NCBI GenBank assembly: GCA_030696345.1
Contig: JAUYSK010000024.1
Location: 124,001-188,000 of the forward strand
Source of the DNA: Azonexus sp.
GTDB taxonomy: Bacteria; Pseudomonadota; Gammaproteobacteria; Burkholderiales; Rhodocyclaceae
Direction: 5' to 3'
DNA length: 64,000 nucleotides
Below the pieces are notes generated by a model that had not been told where the DNA came from, searched no databases, and saw only the letters and a program-made list of their open reading frames with translations. Shown in pieces: positions 1 to 10,000 of this stretch (the stretch's first letter is position 1; each line of letters begins with the position of its first letter). The position numbers and the translations under genes were made by a program.

Positions 1-169
1 CGTCTGCCTTCACGACCACGGTAAATCCGTTCTTTCGCAGATGTTCGGCATAATCGATGCAGGCCAGGCAGACGGTCGGTGTGAAGAGGATCACCGGCGG
101 CAGGTTATCGTCGGCGCCGGCAAGCCCGGCGACCAGGGCCAGAGGCAGCAGCCAAACCCGTTTCAGCAT
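1..169 (-). CDS. DUF411-like metal-binding protein, 3' part cut by window edge
   Basis: The first 56 codons are visible; the gene runs off the left edge. A short basic N-terminus and a hydrophobic stretch (LLPLALVAGLAGA) form a likely signal peptide, so the protein is probably periplasmic. The mature part begins with a beta strand followed by a Cys-x2-Cys pair (TVCLACIDYAEHLRKNG), which resembles the N-terminal metal-binding motif of DUF411 proteins often found near copper-resistance genes. The ATG overlaps the stop of the upstream ankyrin gene in ATGCTGA, so the two are probably translationally coupled. Metal binding is inference from the family; the diagnostic C-terminal half is missing. 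Confidence 0.6.
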   Translation of the reverse strand, partial: MLKRVWLLPLALVAGLAGADDNLPPVILFTPTVCLACIDYAEHLRKNGFTVVVKAD

Positions 170-639
170 GGCTTACCCGCCTTACAGCCTTTGAGCAGCC
201 ACAGCGAAATTACCCCGGCAGCCTCATCAGCCTTGACCTTGCGGGCCATCGCCGTCGCATCGCGTCCCTGATTATTCTTGATCAGCGGATCGGCGCCAGC
301 TTCTAGCAACTCGCGAACATAGAGCGAGCGGCTGGCATAGGCCGCCATGTGGATTGGCGTCGAGCCGTCGGCATCACGGGCGTTCGGGTCGGCCCCGGCA
401 GCCAGCAAGGCTGTCATGGCGCTGCGATCCGGGTTCATCGCGGCCAGATGCAAAGGGGTGGAGCCGAGCGCCGTTCGAACATCACGCTGCGTCGGACTGG
501 TCTTGAGCAACTGCGTAATCTCGCTGCCGCTGCCGTCTTTGGCCATATGCAGGATCAGTGGCTCGGTTGGCACGCTCTGCGCCATTGCAGATGAGACCAA
601 CACAAAGAACGCGGCAAGTGATGAAAATATCGGGGGCAT
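163..639 (-). CDS. secreted ankyrin-repeat protein
   Basis: This is a 158-residue protein with a clear Sec signal peptide (about residues 1-20, ending AMA-QS). About three ankyrin repeats follow: residues 56-90 carry TPLHLAAMN and ALLAAGADPNARD, residues 91-125 carry TPIHMAAYA and LLEAGADPLIKN, and the last is degenerate. Ankyrin repeats bind proteins; in bacteria, small periplasmic ankyrin proteins often sit beside redox or metal-handling genes, and here the next gene is DUF411-like. The start at 639 has an AGGAG Shine-Dalgarno sequence. No enzymatic motif is visible and the partner is unknown. The two genes overlap and probably form an operon downstream of the msh terminator. Confidence 0.8.
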   Translation of the reverse strand: MPPIFSSLAAFFVLVSSAMAQSVPTEPLILHMAKDGSGSEITQLLKTSPTQRDVRTALGSTPLHLAAMNPDRSAMTALLAAGADPNARDADGSTPIHMAAYASRSLYVRELLEAGADPLIKNNQGRDATAMARKVKADEAAGVISLWLLKGCKAGKPC

Positions 640-702
640 GGAATTCTCCTGATGGGTCGCCCCATTATCCGGAGTTCTTCTTCAGCCGCCTGAACCTTGG
701 TC

Positions 703-726
703 AAAAAATCGGAATTTCGAATCCGA
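703..726 (-). terminator. probable intrinsic terminator of the msh operon
   Basis: On the minus strand, the short stem TCGGA...TCCGA (709-726) is followed by six T residues, 12 bp past the mshN stop. The stem is only 5 bp, so efficiency is uncertain, but the position at the end of the pilus locus fits. Confidence 0.5.
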
Positions 727-737
727 CCCGATTGGCT

Positions 738-1784
738 TTAGCGCAAATGCTGCTCGGCGACAGCGGCCAATTCGGCCGAGAGTGTTGCCGTCGCCAGCGC
801 CCGGCGCAGCGCTTCCTTGCCATCGGCGCTTCTTCCATCTGCCTCCAGTGCCAGGCCGAGGCCAAGCCACCAGCGACCTTCCCTGGGCGAAAGCCGGGTT
901 GCCCGCAGATAGTGGGCGGCAGCTTTTTGATGTGCGCCCAGCCGGGATTTGAGATGCCCCTGAAAGCCGGCGTAATCAGCGCTGGCTTCGGCATAGGCCT
1001 GCGAGCGCCCCAGCGTTGCGTCGGCGGCTGCAACATCACCCTGTTCGAGTTGCAGGCGGGCCAGCGACATCGCCCAGCCCGTCTGGGCCGGCTGAATCTC
1101 CAGGCCTTCCTGGAGAATCGTCATGGCTTCTTCAAGCTTGCGCTGGTCAAGCAACTGGCGCAGCAAAGCCTGACGAACCTGCACATGCGCCGGATCATGC
1201 TTCAGCGCTGCCCGAAGCGCTTCCATCGCTTCGGCGTTACGCCCGGCCGCCATGGCATTTTCAGCCTTGCGGTACTCGGCATCAGCCCGATCCCTGGGAG
1301 TCGCTAGCACTATGCTCTTTTCGATTTTGACCGGGCCACTGTAGACCTGCGGCGTCGGCTTCGCGACCTCGGCAGCAGCCAAAGGCGCCGGGAATACCGG
1401 ATCAGGCACCGGCAGCACTGGAGCAACAGGTGTCGGCAGCGCGGCCAAATCCTGCGCGAGTCGCAGATTTTCTGAAATTTGCTCTACAGGGGCGTTGACC
1501 GCAGCACTTGGTTGCGGCTCGACTGGCGGTGGTATCGGCGCAACGACTACCGGCCCCGGAACTTCCTGAAGACCGAGCAGGGGCAACAATCGCCCATTCG
1601 TCTGCAGCCAGATTCCCCCAAGACTCACCAGCGCGAAACCGACCAGCAAAATGATCCGGAACCAATGGCCCCTATCTTGAGCAGAGGCCGGAAGACAACG
1701 AATCTCCCGTTGCAGGTTCTGTCTCGCCAGATCATCGGGGCGCTTGGCCTCGAGATTGCGCAGCATTTCGTTGATCAGGCTCAT
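738..1784 (-). CDS. mshN: MSHA biogenesis protein MshN (TPR protein)
   Basis: This 348-residue protein starts MSLINEMLRNLEAKR, the typical MshN N-terminus. It has one transmembrane helix near residues 46-66 (IILLVGFALVSLGGIWL), a proline/valine-rich periplasmic linker, and C-terminal tetratricopeptide repeats from about residue 175 (AEYRKAENAMAAGRNAEAMEAL and following helices). MshN is an accessory assembly protein of the MSHA type IV pilus, thought to act with the secretin. An upstream in-frame start at 1874 would lie inside mshM, so the ATG at 1784, two bases from the mshM stop and with a purine-rich leader, is preferred. It is the last gene of the msh locus, followed by a putative terminator. 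Confidence 0.85.
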   Translation of the reverse strand: MSLINEMLRNLEAKRPDDLARQNLQREIRCLPASAQDRGHWFRIILLVGFALVSLGGIWLQTNGRLLPLLGLQEVPGPVVVAPIPPPVEPQPSAAVNAPVEQISENLRLAQDLAALPTPVAPVLPVPDPVFPAPLAAAEVAKPTPQVYSGPVKIEKSIVLATPRDRADAEYRKAENAMAAGRNAEAMEALRAALKHDPAHVQVRQALLRQLLDQRKLEEAMTILQEGLEIQPAQTGWAMSLARLQLEQGDVAAADATLGRSQAYAEASADYAGFQGHLKSRLGAHQKAAAHYLRATRLSPREGRWWLGLGLALEADGRSADGKEALRRALATATLSAELAAVAEQHLR

Positions 1785-1785
1785 C

Positions 1786-2613
1786 TCACCACCAGCCGGC
1801 AGAGCCGGCCCCTTCGGTATCGGCGGCGGCTTGCCGGACATGCTGAGCGCGAACGCTGTGCTTGCCCTCGCCATAAACGGCGAGCAGGGATTTATGGGCC
1901 AGAATATTCAACAAACGTGGCGTGCCGCGACTGGCGCGATGCAGGCTGCGCACGGCACGTTCCTCGAACACGCCTTCGCCGCGATAGCCGGCAACCCGCA
2001 GGCGATGCGCCAGATAGTTGGCGACTTCCTGGCGATCCAGCCCGTGCAGGCGATAATGAAAGGCGATGCGCTGCAGCAGCTGGCGAACCGAAGGCTCGGC
2101 CAACTTGCGGTCGAGTTCCGGCTGGCCGAAAAGGATGATCTGCAGCAGCTTGCGTTTCTCGGTTTCGAGATTGGAAAGCAGGCGCAGCGACTCAAGTGTT
2201 TCCAGTGGCATCGCCTGCGCTTCGTCGATGCAGACGACGACCTGCCGCCCCGTCGCCGCGTGCTCCAGCAGGGCGCGATTGACGCTTTGCAGCAGGTGAT
2301 AGTCATCGGCGTCGATACTGACGCTAAGGCCGAGTTCTTCAGCCAGTGCCAGCAACAGCGTACGCGGGGCAAGATAGGGATTCGGCAAATAGGCTGAAAC
2401 ACTGCCTTCCGGCAAAGCCTGCAACAGGCGGCGGCAGAGCAACGTCTTGCCGGTACCGACTTCGCCAGTGATCTTGATGAAACCTTCGCCACTGGCCAGC
2501 GCCACCAGTAACGTATTCAGCGCCTCCTGATGGCTGTGGGTCAGTACCGTGAAGCTGGTATCCGGCGTAATGCCGAAGGGCAGTTCAGTCAGACCGAAGT
2601 GGTCAAGATACAA
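1786..2613 (-). CDS. mshM: MSHA biogenesis ATPase MshM (ExeA/GspA-like)
   Basis: This is a 275-residue AAA+ ATPase of the ExeA family. It begins MYLDHFGLTELPFGITPD, the usual ExeA-type start, and shows Walker A GEVGTGKT (about residues 50-57) and Walker B VVVCIDEAQ (about 125-133), with a C-terminal winged-helix-like region. ExeA-like proteins help place or assemble the secretin across the peptidoglycan; MshM probably does this for MshL, encoded immediately upstream. No peptidoglycan-binding domain is visible, which is normal for the short MshM form. The gene lies 23 bp after mshL and abuts mshN. Confidence 0.88.
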   Translation of the reverse strand: MYLDHFGLTELPFGITPDTSFTVLTHSHQEALNTLLVALASGEGFIKITGEVGTGKTLLCRRLLQALPEGSVSAYLPNPYLAPRTLLLALAEELGLSVSIDADDYHLLQSVNRALLEHAATGRQVVVCIDEAQAMPLETLESLRLLSNLETEKRKLLQIILFGQPELDRKLAEPSVRQLLQRIAFHYRLHGLDRQEVANYLAHRLRVAGYRGEGVFEERAVRSLHRASRGTPRLLNILAHKSLLAVYGEGKHSVRAQHVRQAAADTEGAGSAGWW

Positions 2614-2636
2614 CGCGATGCCCCATCCCGAACCGG

Positions 2637-4376
2637 CTATTGCCAGCCGGTACTGCGCTGGGTACGGGGATCAAGCGACTGCAGGCGTTCCTGGCTTTCG
2701 CTGGCGGCCTCACGCCACGACTCTTCACCCCGAATGACCGTTGAGCGCATCAATATGACCAGTTCACGCTTGCGATTGGCACCCGCCTTCTGACCGAAGA
2801 GCAGGCCGAGGCCCGGTATTCCGCTGACCCCGGGCAGACCGGAGCGAGTCGTCGATTGCTCCTGGCTCATCAAACCACCGATGGCCACAATGCCGCCATC
2901 CTGAACCCGCACGATACTATCGGTTTCATTGATGCTGCTTGAGGCCAGAGGCAGAGAATAGTTGCCGAGGTCACCCAGATTGACGTTCTTGGTCTTTTCT
3001 TCAACGACGCTGACCGATGGATGCACGTGCAGGATGATGTTACCGTACTCATCAATCTGCGGCGTGACATCAAGGGCGATGCCGGAGAAGAAGGGCTGCA
3101 GTGTGATGTTGGGAGTTGATAAATTGCCAGAGGCACTTGTCGTCGTCGTCGTGCTGATGCCGGTGACAAAGTAATCGTCGGTACCGACCTTGAGTACGGC
3201 CTTCTGGTTATTGGTCGTTGCGATGCGCGGGCTGGACAGCACCTGAACGTCGCCCTGCCCTTCGAGGAATGATAGCAGCGCAGCGAAATCCTTGGACTGG
3301 AAAGCCAGACCAAAGAAACCCCGGCCGGCAGATGATGTCTCGAAAGAACCGTTCGATCCCGGCGTCACCGTAGCGACCGTACCGGTAGTCAATCCGGTGG
3401 CGGAACCAATCAGCGCACCAGCCGCGCCGATCGTTGCCCCCGGTGACATCACGCCGAGCGCAAACTTGTTGGCCGCACCGCCAAACTGGCTCCAGTTGAT
3501 GCCTGTCTGGTACGAATCACTGAGCGACACTTCGATAATCTTCGCTTCCAGCATGACCTGCCGCTCAACGACCAGTTGGACTGCCTTCAGATATTCCTCG
3601 ACCGAGCGCAAATCAGCGGGCATAGCCTTGATCAGTACCACACCGGAGGCGGCATTGACGATTACGCTCCGACCATCCTGCGAGCCGACAATGGCATTCA
3701 GGGCGGCCCCGAGATCCTTCCAGAAATCGTAGTCCGAGGTCGTTTGCACCCGGGCGCTGTTGCTCGCCGTTTGTGCCTGGCTACCACCGGGCATTCCTCC
3801 CGGATTGCTGATCGTCTGGCCGGTCGATGAAGTACCGCTGGTCGTCGGGCCCGTCGTCGTGGGCGAACTGCTGGTCACCCGCATGTCGCTGAGGCCCTGA
3901 CGGCGGTTGGCCAGGTAATTGATCTTGAAAATTCGCGTCTGAACGGTATTGGGCTGGACATAGATGCGGTTGCCCTGCACACGATAGTCGTAGCCAAAAA
4001 CATCGCGCAGGGTATCCAGCGCCTCGCGGATGGTGGCGTTCTTCAAATTGAGACTGACCGTGCCCGACAAATCCTGAGGGAAAATCATGCTGTAGGGCGT
4101 GCCGGAAACCAGCGCATTCAGCACCTGGCCAACCGGCGCGTTGTTCACCGCCAGATTGAAGCGGGGCTCCGGTTTGGCAGCAACAGGCTGTTCAAGCTGC
4201 AAAGGCGGCACCATGGCCTGGCCCACCACATCGCTTGCCGACCGCCTGGCCTTGCTGGCCGCGGCCGCTGCAAGTTCCTGATCGATTCGATCAAAGGTAT
4301 CGCCACGTTTTGCGTGCTGGTTGCTGCAGGCGGTCATCATGAGCCCCGCCAAAGCGACTATCAAAATCTTGCTCAT
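2637..4376 (-). CDS. mshL: MSHA outer-membrane secretin MshL
   Basis: This 579-residue lipoprotein secretin forms the outer-membrane pore for the pilus. The signal peptide ends in a lipobox (LMMTAC, Cys16). An STN/N0-type domain lies near residues 75-145, then a Ser/Thr/Gly-rich linker (about 175-215), an N1-like domain, and the C-terminal secretin domain with VLSSPRIATTNNQKAVLKVG (about residues 380-399) and the beta-barrel part. The start overlaps the mshK stop in ATGA, indicating coupling. Length and domain order match the PilQ/MshL group. Confidence 0.92.
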   Translation of the reverse strand: MSKILIVALAGLMMTACSNQHAKRGDTFDRIDQELAAAAASKARRSASDVVGQAMVPPLQLEQPVAAKPEPRFNLAVNNAPVGQVLNALVSGTPYSMIFPQDLSGTVSLNLKNATIREALDTLRDVFGYDYRVQGNRIYVQPNTVQTRIFKINYLANRRQGLSDMRVTSSSPTTTGPTTSGTSSTGQTISNPGGMPGGSQAQTASNSARVQTTSDYDFWKDLGAALNAIVGSQDGRSVIVNAASGVVLIKAMPADLRSVEEYLKAVQLVVERQVMLEAKIIEVSLSDSYQTGINWSQFGGAANKFALGVMSPGATIGAAGALIGSATGLTTGTVATVTPGSNGSFETSSAGRGFFGLAFQSKDFAALLSFLEGQGDVQVLSSPRIATTNNQKAVLKVGTDDYFVTGISTTTTTSASGNLSTPNITLQPFFSGIALDVTPQIDEYGNIILHVHPSVSVVEEKTKNVNLGDLGNYSLPLASSSINETDSIVRVQDGGIVAIGGLMSQEQSTTRSGLPGVSGIPGLGLLFGQKAGANRKRELVILMRSTVIRGEESWREAASESQERLQSLDPRTQRSTGWQ

Positions 4377-4768
4377 GGCACATCCTTCACTTGCCCGGCT
4401 TTCCCGGACTTACGGGATTGGGGCGTAACAATCATCTGTTTTTCCACATCGGGCGTCAGATAGAGGTGCGTCACACCCTCTGCGCCCTGCAATACGGCCT
4501 CTCGTTCGCTCAAACGAATCAGCGTCGCGCCCCCCAGTCGCTCGCCCACCACCACGGTCTTGCCACTGATGACAGCGACCGGACGCCCGCGCTGCGGTAT
4601 TTTGACAGACTGCAGGCGCAGCCCTCCAGCTTCGCCAGAGTTCGTTGCGCCCACCTCAGCCGAAACCAGCCAGCCCCCCGGCGGACGGGTCGGGTCAGCC
4701 GACTGTGCCATGGCGGAAGAGGCCAAAGCCAACAAGACGACAGCAAAGAATCTCATAGCGCCAGCCAT
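4373..4768 (-). CDS. mshK: MSHA biogenesis protein MshK
   Basis: This is a 131-residue exported protein with a signal peptide (RFFAVVLLALASSAMA) followed by DPTRPP, the hallmark motif at the mature start of MshK/PilP-like proteins. A small beta domain follows (residues 50-110). MshK is thought to play the PilP role, linking the inner-membrane alignment complex to the secretin. Two starts are possible: 4768, preceded by GGAG at good spacing, and 4756, which forms an ATGA overlap with mshJ. Both keep the signal peptide intact; I list the longer one. It overlaps mshJ upstream and mshL downstream. Confidence 0.8.
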   Translation of the reverse strand: MAGAMRFFAVVLLALASSAMAQSADPTRPPGGWLVSAEVGATNSGEAGGLRLQSVKIPQRGRPVAVISGKTVVVGERLGGATLIRLSEREAVLQGAEGVTHLYLTPDVEKQMIVTPQSRKSGKAGQVKDVP

Positions 4769-5439
4769 GTCCGCTCCGGGCTCAGGGTATATACCGTCAG
4801 GGTCAATTCGGCTCTCGGATGATCGATCACCCGGTAGCTCATGCTGCCCCAGAGCAGGCGCTGCGGCAACTTCTCAAGCTGGGCCAGATAAGCCTGAAGT
4901 TCGCCATAACGCCCTTCAAGACGAATTTCGACACCATGCCGATAGAGATCAAACGTCCGTTCCGGCGCCTTTTTTTCTCCTGCTGGTGTGGCCTGAGCTT
5001 CACTCAGAACGCTTTGTGGCGCCAACGTCTTCAGGCTGACCAAACGCAGACCTGCATGGCGTGCCAACAGGCCGCCGAGCAACGCGTTCATCTCTTCGGG
5101 ACGAACCAGCGCTGAGCCAAATTCCTTCAGTTGCTTGTCCAGCTTATCGCGTTCCCCGACCAGTGCCGCCAACTCGGCCTTCTGCGGCGCATCCGGATCA
5201 TTCTGCAATTGCTGTTGCAGCGTAATCGTCTGAACCTCCAACTCGTTGAGCGATGCACTCTGGCGAATAATGCCCTGCTCCAGCCCCTTGATCTGTTTCG
5301 CCTGCGGATCGACGAAAAGCGAATGCCCAATCAGCAAGGGCCCCAAAACAACAGCCAGCGCGAGCAGGCCGCGCTCGCGCTGAGCCAAAGCGGCGTAACG
5401 GGCATTCAGCTGCTGCCAGCGTTGGCGCAAGAGATTCAT
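4753..5439 (-). CDS. mshJ: MSHA biogenesis protein MshJ (PilO-like)
   Basis: This is a 228-residue bitopic membrane protein: a short cytoplasmic N-terminus, one transmembrane helix near residues 25-42 (GLLALAVVLGPLLIGHSLF), a coiled-coil segment (about 50-105) and a small ferredoxin-like periplasmic domain. This is the architecture of PilO/GspM proteins, and in the MSHA system the gene is called mshJ. It probably pairs with the PilN-like protein encoded just upstream to form the alignment complex between platform and secretin. The start overlaps the upstream stop in ATGA. Confidence 0.82.
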   Translation of the reverse strand: MNLLRQRWQQLNARYAALAQRERGLLALAVVLGPLLIGHSLFVDPQAKQIKGLEQGIIRQSASLNELEVQTITLQQQLQNDPDAPQKAELAALVGERDKLDKQLKEFGSALVRPEEMNALLGGLLARHAGLRLVSLKTLAPQSVLSEAQATPAGEKKAPERTFDLYRHGVEIRLEGRYGELQAYLAQLEKLPQRLLWGSMSYRVIDHPRAELTLTVYTLSPERTWLAL

Positions 5440-6098
5440 CGACGGCGCTCCGCAGAGCCGGACTGCTCGGTACGCAGCGCAAACTCGGTGTAGGGAGCCA
5501 AATTGCTGGCCTTGGCAGGCACCTGCTGCCCGGCTTCGGGCTTGTCGCTGGCCGGATCGACCGCCTTCATGTCGAGCGTAGCGAAGCGGCGACCGGCAAA
5601 GGCCGGCTCGTCATTCAGCCGATTGATGTATTTCGGCAGCAAGGCCGGATCGGTCAGCCGGCCGCGAATTTCGATCTCCTTGCCGGAAAAAGAGAAGCCG
5701 ACCAGCCAGACACCCTCAACGATTTGCCGGGAAAAACCCTGCAAAAGGCTGGAGAAACCAGAACCATCACCCACCGAACCCTGAGCGATCACAGCCATCA
5801 CTTCCTGGCGCTGCGTTACCGCCAGCCGGGTTGCTTCGATCTCAGAGGGCAAACGAGGGTCACCCTGACGGGCTGCCAAGGACTGTCCAAGCGACTGAAT
5901 TTGTTGTTGCAGGCGCTGTAGCTGAGCATTGAGTTCAACCTCACGCAGCTTCAGGCTGCTGACGCTAAGCGCATCAAAGGATGCCATGGCCACGACCAAA
6001 AGCACGGCCAACAGGCCAGCCCCCGCGACCACCGGCAAGCCCAGCCAGTCAAAGCGCGGCCTCAGTTCGGGCAGCAGCAGGTTGATCTGCTGGCTCAT
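5436..6098 (-). CDS. PilN-like MSHA protein (MshI2)
   Basis: This is a 220-residue bitopic protein that starts MSQQINLLLPELRPR. The INLLP-type N-terminal motif is the segment that PilN-type proteins insert into the groove of PilM. A transmembrane helix spans about residues 23-43, then a coiled coil (SSLKLREVELNAQLQRLQQQ) and a ferredoxin-like domain. In msh loci this gene is usually annotated as MshI2 or a PilN-domain protein. It overlaps both neighbours by 4 bp, consistent with a PilM-N-O-P-like block mshI-I2-J-K. Confidence 0.8.
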   Translation of the reverse strand: MSQQINLLLPELRPRFDWLGLPVVAGAGLLAVLLVVAMASFDALSVSSLKLREVELNAQLQRLQQQIQSLGQSLAARQGDPRLPSEIEATRLAVTQRQEVMAVIAQGSVGDGSGFSSLLQGFSRQIVEGVWLVGFSFSGKEIEIRGRLTDPALLPKYINRLNDEPAFAGRRFATLDMKAVDPASDKPEAGQQVPAKASNLAPYTEFALRTEQSGSAERRR

Positions 6099-7021
6099 AC
6101 GCCCGACCTCAATGCGGCGCCGATGGCAAGCAGGCTTTGCGCCTGACGTTCGGGCGAACGCAACTCAGGCAGGGCGGTGAAGTCTGCCACTTGTGCGAGG
6201 TCGACCGCATGCAACGGCAGATACAGATTTTCAGCGAGGCCAGCCGTCGTCCCGGCACAATCGTGCTCGGAAGCCACCACCAGCCTTGAAACCGAAATAA
6301 AACCGTACTGACGATCAAAGTTATCCAGGGTACGCTGCAATTCGAGTGCCAGACGCTCAAGCATCGGCTTCCGCCGCTCCTCGTCTGCCACACCAAGGGC
6401 TTTGGCGGAGGCATCAATGCGCCGCGACAACACCAGTTCGCCACGAAAGGTAATGGTCAGCAGGCCGCCGCCTTCAAGCAAGGCCAAGAAAGCCAGGCCG
6501 CGATTATCTTCCTCAAACAGCACGGCGACATTGCGTACAGCCATTTCGGGAATGTCGATCGCCTCAAGCGACACTTTGGCGTCGCGGAACAGCTTCATGC
6601 GCTCGCCAACAATCCCGGCCGGAGATGCCACGGCAAACACATTGGCCTGTCGCGCGCCTTCATTCGGAATATCGACCACGGCCAGCGCCGCTGTATCGAC
6701 TGGAAAATCGATCGCATCCTTGAGCCGCCAGCGCAAGGCCTGAACGCGCTCCTCAACCGGCACCGAGGGAGCGTCAATCTGCACCAGGCGGTAGTCGCTT
6801 TCATCAAGCAGGGTGGCGCAACGGAAGCGCTTCAGACTGCGGCTTTGAGCCAGTCTCGACAAGGCATCTGCCTCGTCCTTTTCGATGCGGAACGAGTCAC
6901 AGAGTCGGATTTCAGGACGCTGACCCGGCGCGCGAATGACATGAGCAAGGTCGAGTCGGCCTGCCTGCCGGACGACCGCCATCCACCCTTCGTCAAACTT
7001 CGCCGCAAACTTCGGCCACAT
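6095..7021 (-). CDS. mshI: MSHA biogenesis protein MshI (PilM-like, actin fold)
   Basis: This is a 308-residue cytoplasmic protein with no signal peptide or membrane helix. The sequence fits the MshI/PilM group of actin-like proteins, including the segment ERVQALRWRLKDAIDFPVDTAALAVVDIP around residues 90-120. In type IV pilus systems PilM binds the PilN N-terminus on the cytoplasmic face and signals to the ATPases; the adjacent PilN-like gene carries the matching motif. There is a 71-bp gap after mshQ, the largest inside the locus, so an internal promoter here is possible, though no clear one is visible. Confidence 0.8.
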   Translation of the reverse strand: MWPKFAAKFDEGWMAVVRQAGRLDLAHVIRAPGQRPEIRLCDSFRIEKDEADALSRLAQSRSLKRFRCATLLDESDYRLVQIDAPSVPVEERVQALRWRLKDAIDFPVDTAALAVVDIPNEGARQANVFAVASPAGIVGERMKLFRDAKVSLEAIDIPEMAVRNVAVLFEEDNRGLAFLALLEGGGLLTITFRGELVLSRRIDASAKALGVADEERRKPMLERLALELQRTLDNFDRQYGFISVSRLVVASEHDCAGTTAGLAENLYLPLHAVDLAQVADFTALPELRSPERQAQSLLAIGAALRSGV

Positions 7022-7092
7022 TGTCCCTACACCTCATGTTTTTTCAGAAGGATAGCCAGTAAGACATTATTTTTCAATGGTTTTTTGTTTGG

Positions 7093-10000
7093 CTAATAGC
7101 TTTCACGCAAATATATGACGGGAGAGCGTGGACCACAGGCACCGAAGCAGGCACGGGCCGATGGAGCCGGCAAGGTCAGCCAGGTATTCGTACCGCGCAA
7201 AACGCTACCCGAGATATCCACCAGGCCAGCATTGCCGGCACCCGGCGTGGACAACCGCAATCCAACGTCGCCGGCGGCCACTGGCGACGCCAGAGCAGCC
7301 GTGGTTTTGGTGCTCAGGGTGTTGGTCAGCCCGGGAACGGGAATATTGACTGCAGTGGGCACTGTCAGCGCAGTGCAACTGTCAGCCAGATTCTGGATCC
7401 ACCCGCTTGCTGTCCAATGCTGGATCTTTGCAGGCACAGCCAGAGGTAACAATTCGCTGCCATAGGCATTACTCAAAGCCAGCCGACCACTACGAATGGC
7501 GATTGCACCATCGGTCCCGCCATTGCTTGCCTTGCTCGGCAAGGTATCAGCATCTTCGGCCTGAACGAGAATATTAGTCGGCACCGTGGGTATTGTCGTA
7601 AAACGGAAGGAAATCGGCGAAGGATTGGTCGTTGCGGAGTAAAGGACAGTGCCGACACCATTGACGAAAACCGTATTCGCCAAGGCGTTGGTGCCACCAG
7701 ACACAGCACCGACATAAAGACTACCCGCAGCCCCGGTTTCCTCGCTCAGGCTGACCGATCGGGAGAAGCTGGCCGCCCCATGGTAATTTTGTGTTGTTCC
7801 CGCAGTCGGTGACACGCCATTTTTTGCCGTGACCAGAACGGTGAACGGCTGCCCCGAATAGGCGAAAGCGGTACATCCGGGCGCCGGTGCGATTTGCGTA
7901 TCGAAATGATGCGGATAGAAGCGCCCGACCCAGTCGCTGGTCCCACGCACATTCCCGGCACCAAAATAATCGGACAACAGGATCGTTCCCTTGAAGGCAC
8001 CGATCTCGTCCCAACGAATTTCCGCCGGGGTCGTCGTTACACCGTTGGCAAACAGCGGCGCTGTCAAGGTAAGTGGTGCCGGAATATTGATAGTTGGCGT
8101 CGCATTTCCCGTTCCTATGCTCATCGAGAACGCCCCGCCGCCATGCTTGGTATTCGTTGGCGAAGTCGATTCGTTGCCAAAATTACCGGTCACTCCAGGG
8201 GTCGCACAAGCATTCATGGCTTTCAAGGCCACCGTCAGCCTATCGCCGGCATGGGTAAATTTGGCGGTCGATAGCGTCGGCGTACTCGAAGAAGGCCAGG
8301 CGATGGGGTTATCTGCTCCCAATGAGTTTTTAACCGAAGTAAAGATAAAAGTGGCCGGCGCCACGACAAAGGTATTACTGACGCCGCTCATGTGATTGGA
8401 CGGCGCACCCGGCGGGTTGTAACTCGCCCACAATTGAACCTGTCCAGCATCCGGGTAATTGAACTTGAGCGGCGCCATCGCGTTGGCCCCAAAAGTCAGA
8501 CTGACCGGTTTGTAGTCCGAGGTGGCTGGACGCCCCGCCCCGGTCGGTGAAAGTCCAACCAAGGTGCCGTTGACCGTAGCGTTAGTACCACTGACACAAG
8601 CGCCCGGATTGGCGCACTGCATCGAGAAATTGACCGTTGCATTCTGGCCACTGCGAAAATCCTGATTCGCCGCGGAGCAGACAAAGGTCGACTGATCGCT
8701 CTTCCATGCCTGCAGGAAAAGTGTCTGGGCCGACTGGGCGGGCGGCCCGGCATAGGTCTGATCCGAATCGATACAAGCCACCTTGTTGCCGACTGTCGCA
8801 GCCGCCATCGAGGCGGTAACAAATTTGAAACCGGCATGGGAAAAGGTGACGCTACCGCTTCCACTTGCCGGGCTGGCGTTGGCGGTCAGGTTAGCTGTTT
8901 CTGCCCAGCGGGTATTGAAAAGGAGCGTCGCACTGGATTCGTTGTTGAATGTATAAGCAGCATTGCCGCTACCTGCCGCGCCCGGCGAAAAAACGCCGGT
9001 CGCCGTGCCACGCTGCCAGTCGCCATGCCCGGTGGAGGAAGAAAGCGCTACCGTCGTACTGGTCTGTACTGCGCCACCAAGGCTATCCCGGGCGGCCATG
9101 CTGACACTTACCCACTCGCAGGTCAGCGCCGCCACTGGATTGATCGTGACATCGAAGTGATCGAGCGAAGAACACCCTGCACGCAAAACCATATCTTTCA
9201 AGGCCTGGACGTGGCTCATATCGAAGGGATAGTGCTTCATCTCGTCGATGTAGCCATTTGCGGAATTGGGCGTACCGCCCGTGGGCGTAATACCGGAAGT
9301 TCGGTTGTCACCAATATAGAAATTGCTCACCGCGCTAGGCGAACCATTGGTCGTGCCGCGCCAGACGTTCTGAATAACACCATTGACGTACATGCGCAGC
9401 ACGGTCTGGTTGGTGCCGGCCTGCATGTACCAGCTGACAGCAATATGCCGCCAGCCGTTGGCCGTGGTGATGCCAGCCGCAGTCGTGGTAGCGCTCACCG
9501 TAGCCCCGGCACTGTCGGAAATCGTCATTTTCAGTTGCCCGGCCGCCGTTTTCATCAGGAAGAAGGGGCGATTCGCCACGGTACTGGCATCGAACAGCAT
9601 GGCATCGCTATTTGCCGAGGGTAAATACCAGAAGCTGACCGAGCCATCCGCGGTGGGGGCTAACGGAATCGATACCGCATCCTGCACGTTATTGGCGGTA
9701 TTGGCCGGAATGGAGGCAGAACGGCAGACCCTGAAAGCCGTGCTGGACGATTGGGCGTTGCCGATTTTCGCTCCGTGCAGGGCATTTCCGGAGGCATCGC
9801 GAACATCGGTTACCGGTGATGGCTGCCAGGTCGATTCGTCAAAGAAATACTCTGCTTGCTTGGGCTGTGCTAAGTCAGCCCGATACCACTTGATGGCAGA
9901 GCCGCTGGCCGGATCAATAAATGTCTGCTTGAAGGAGTACTGTGTGAAATCGGCACCATTAACCTGAACGCCAACGGTCCCGGCAGAACCATCCGAGGCA

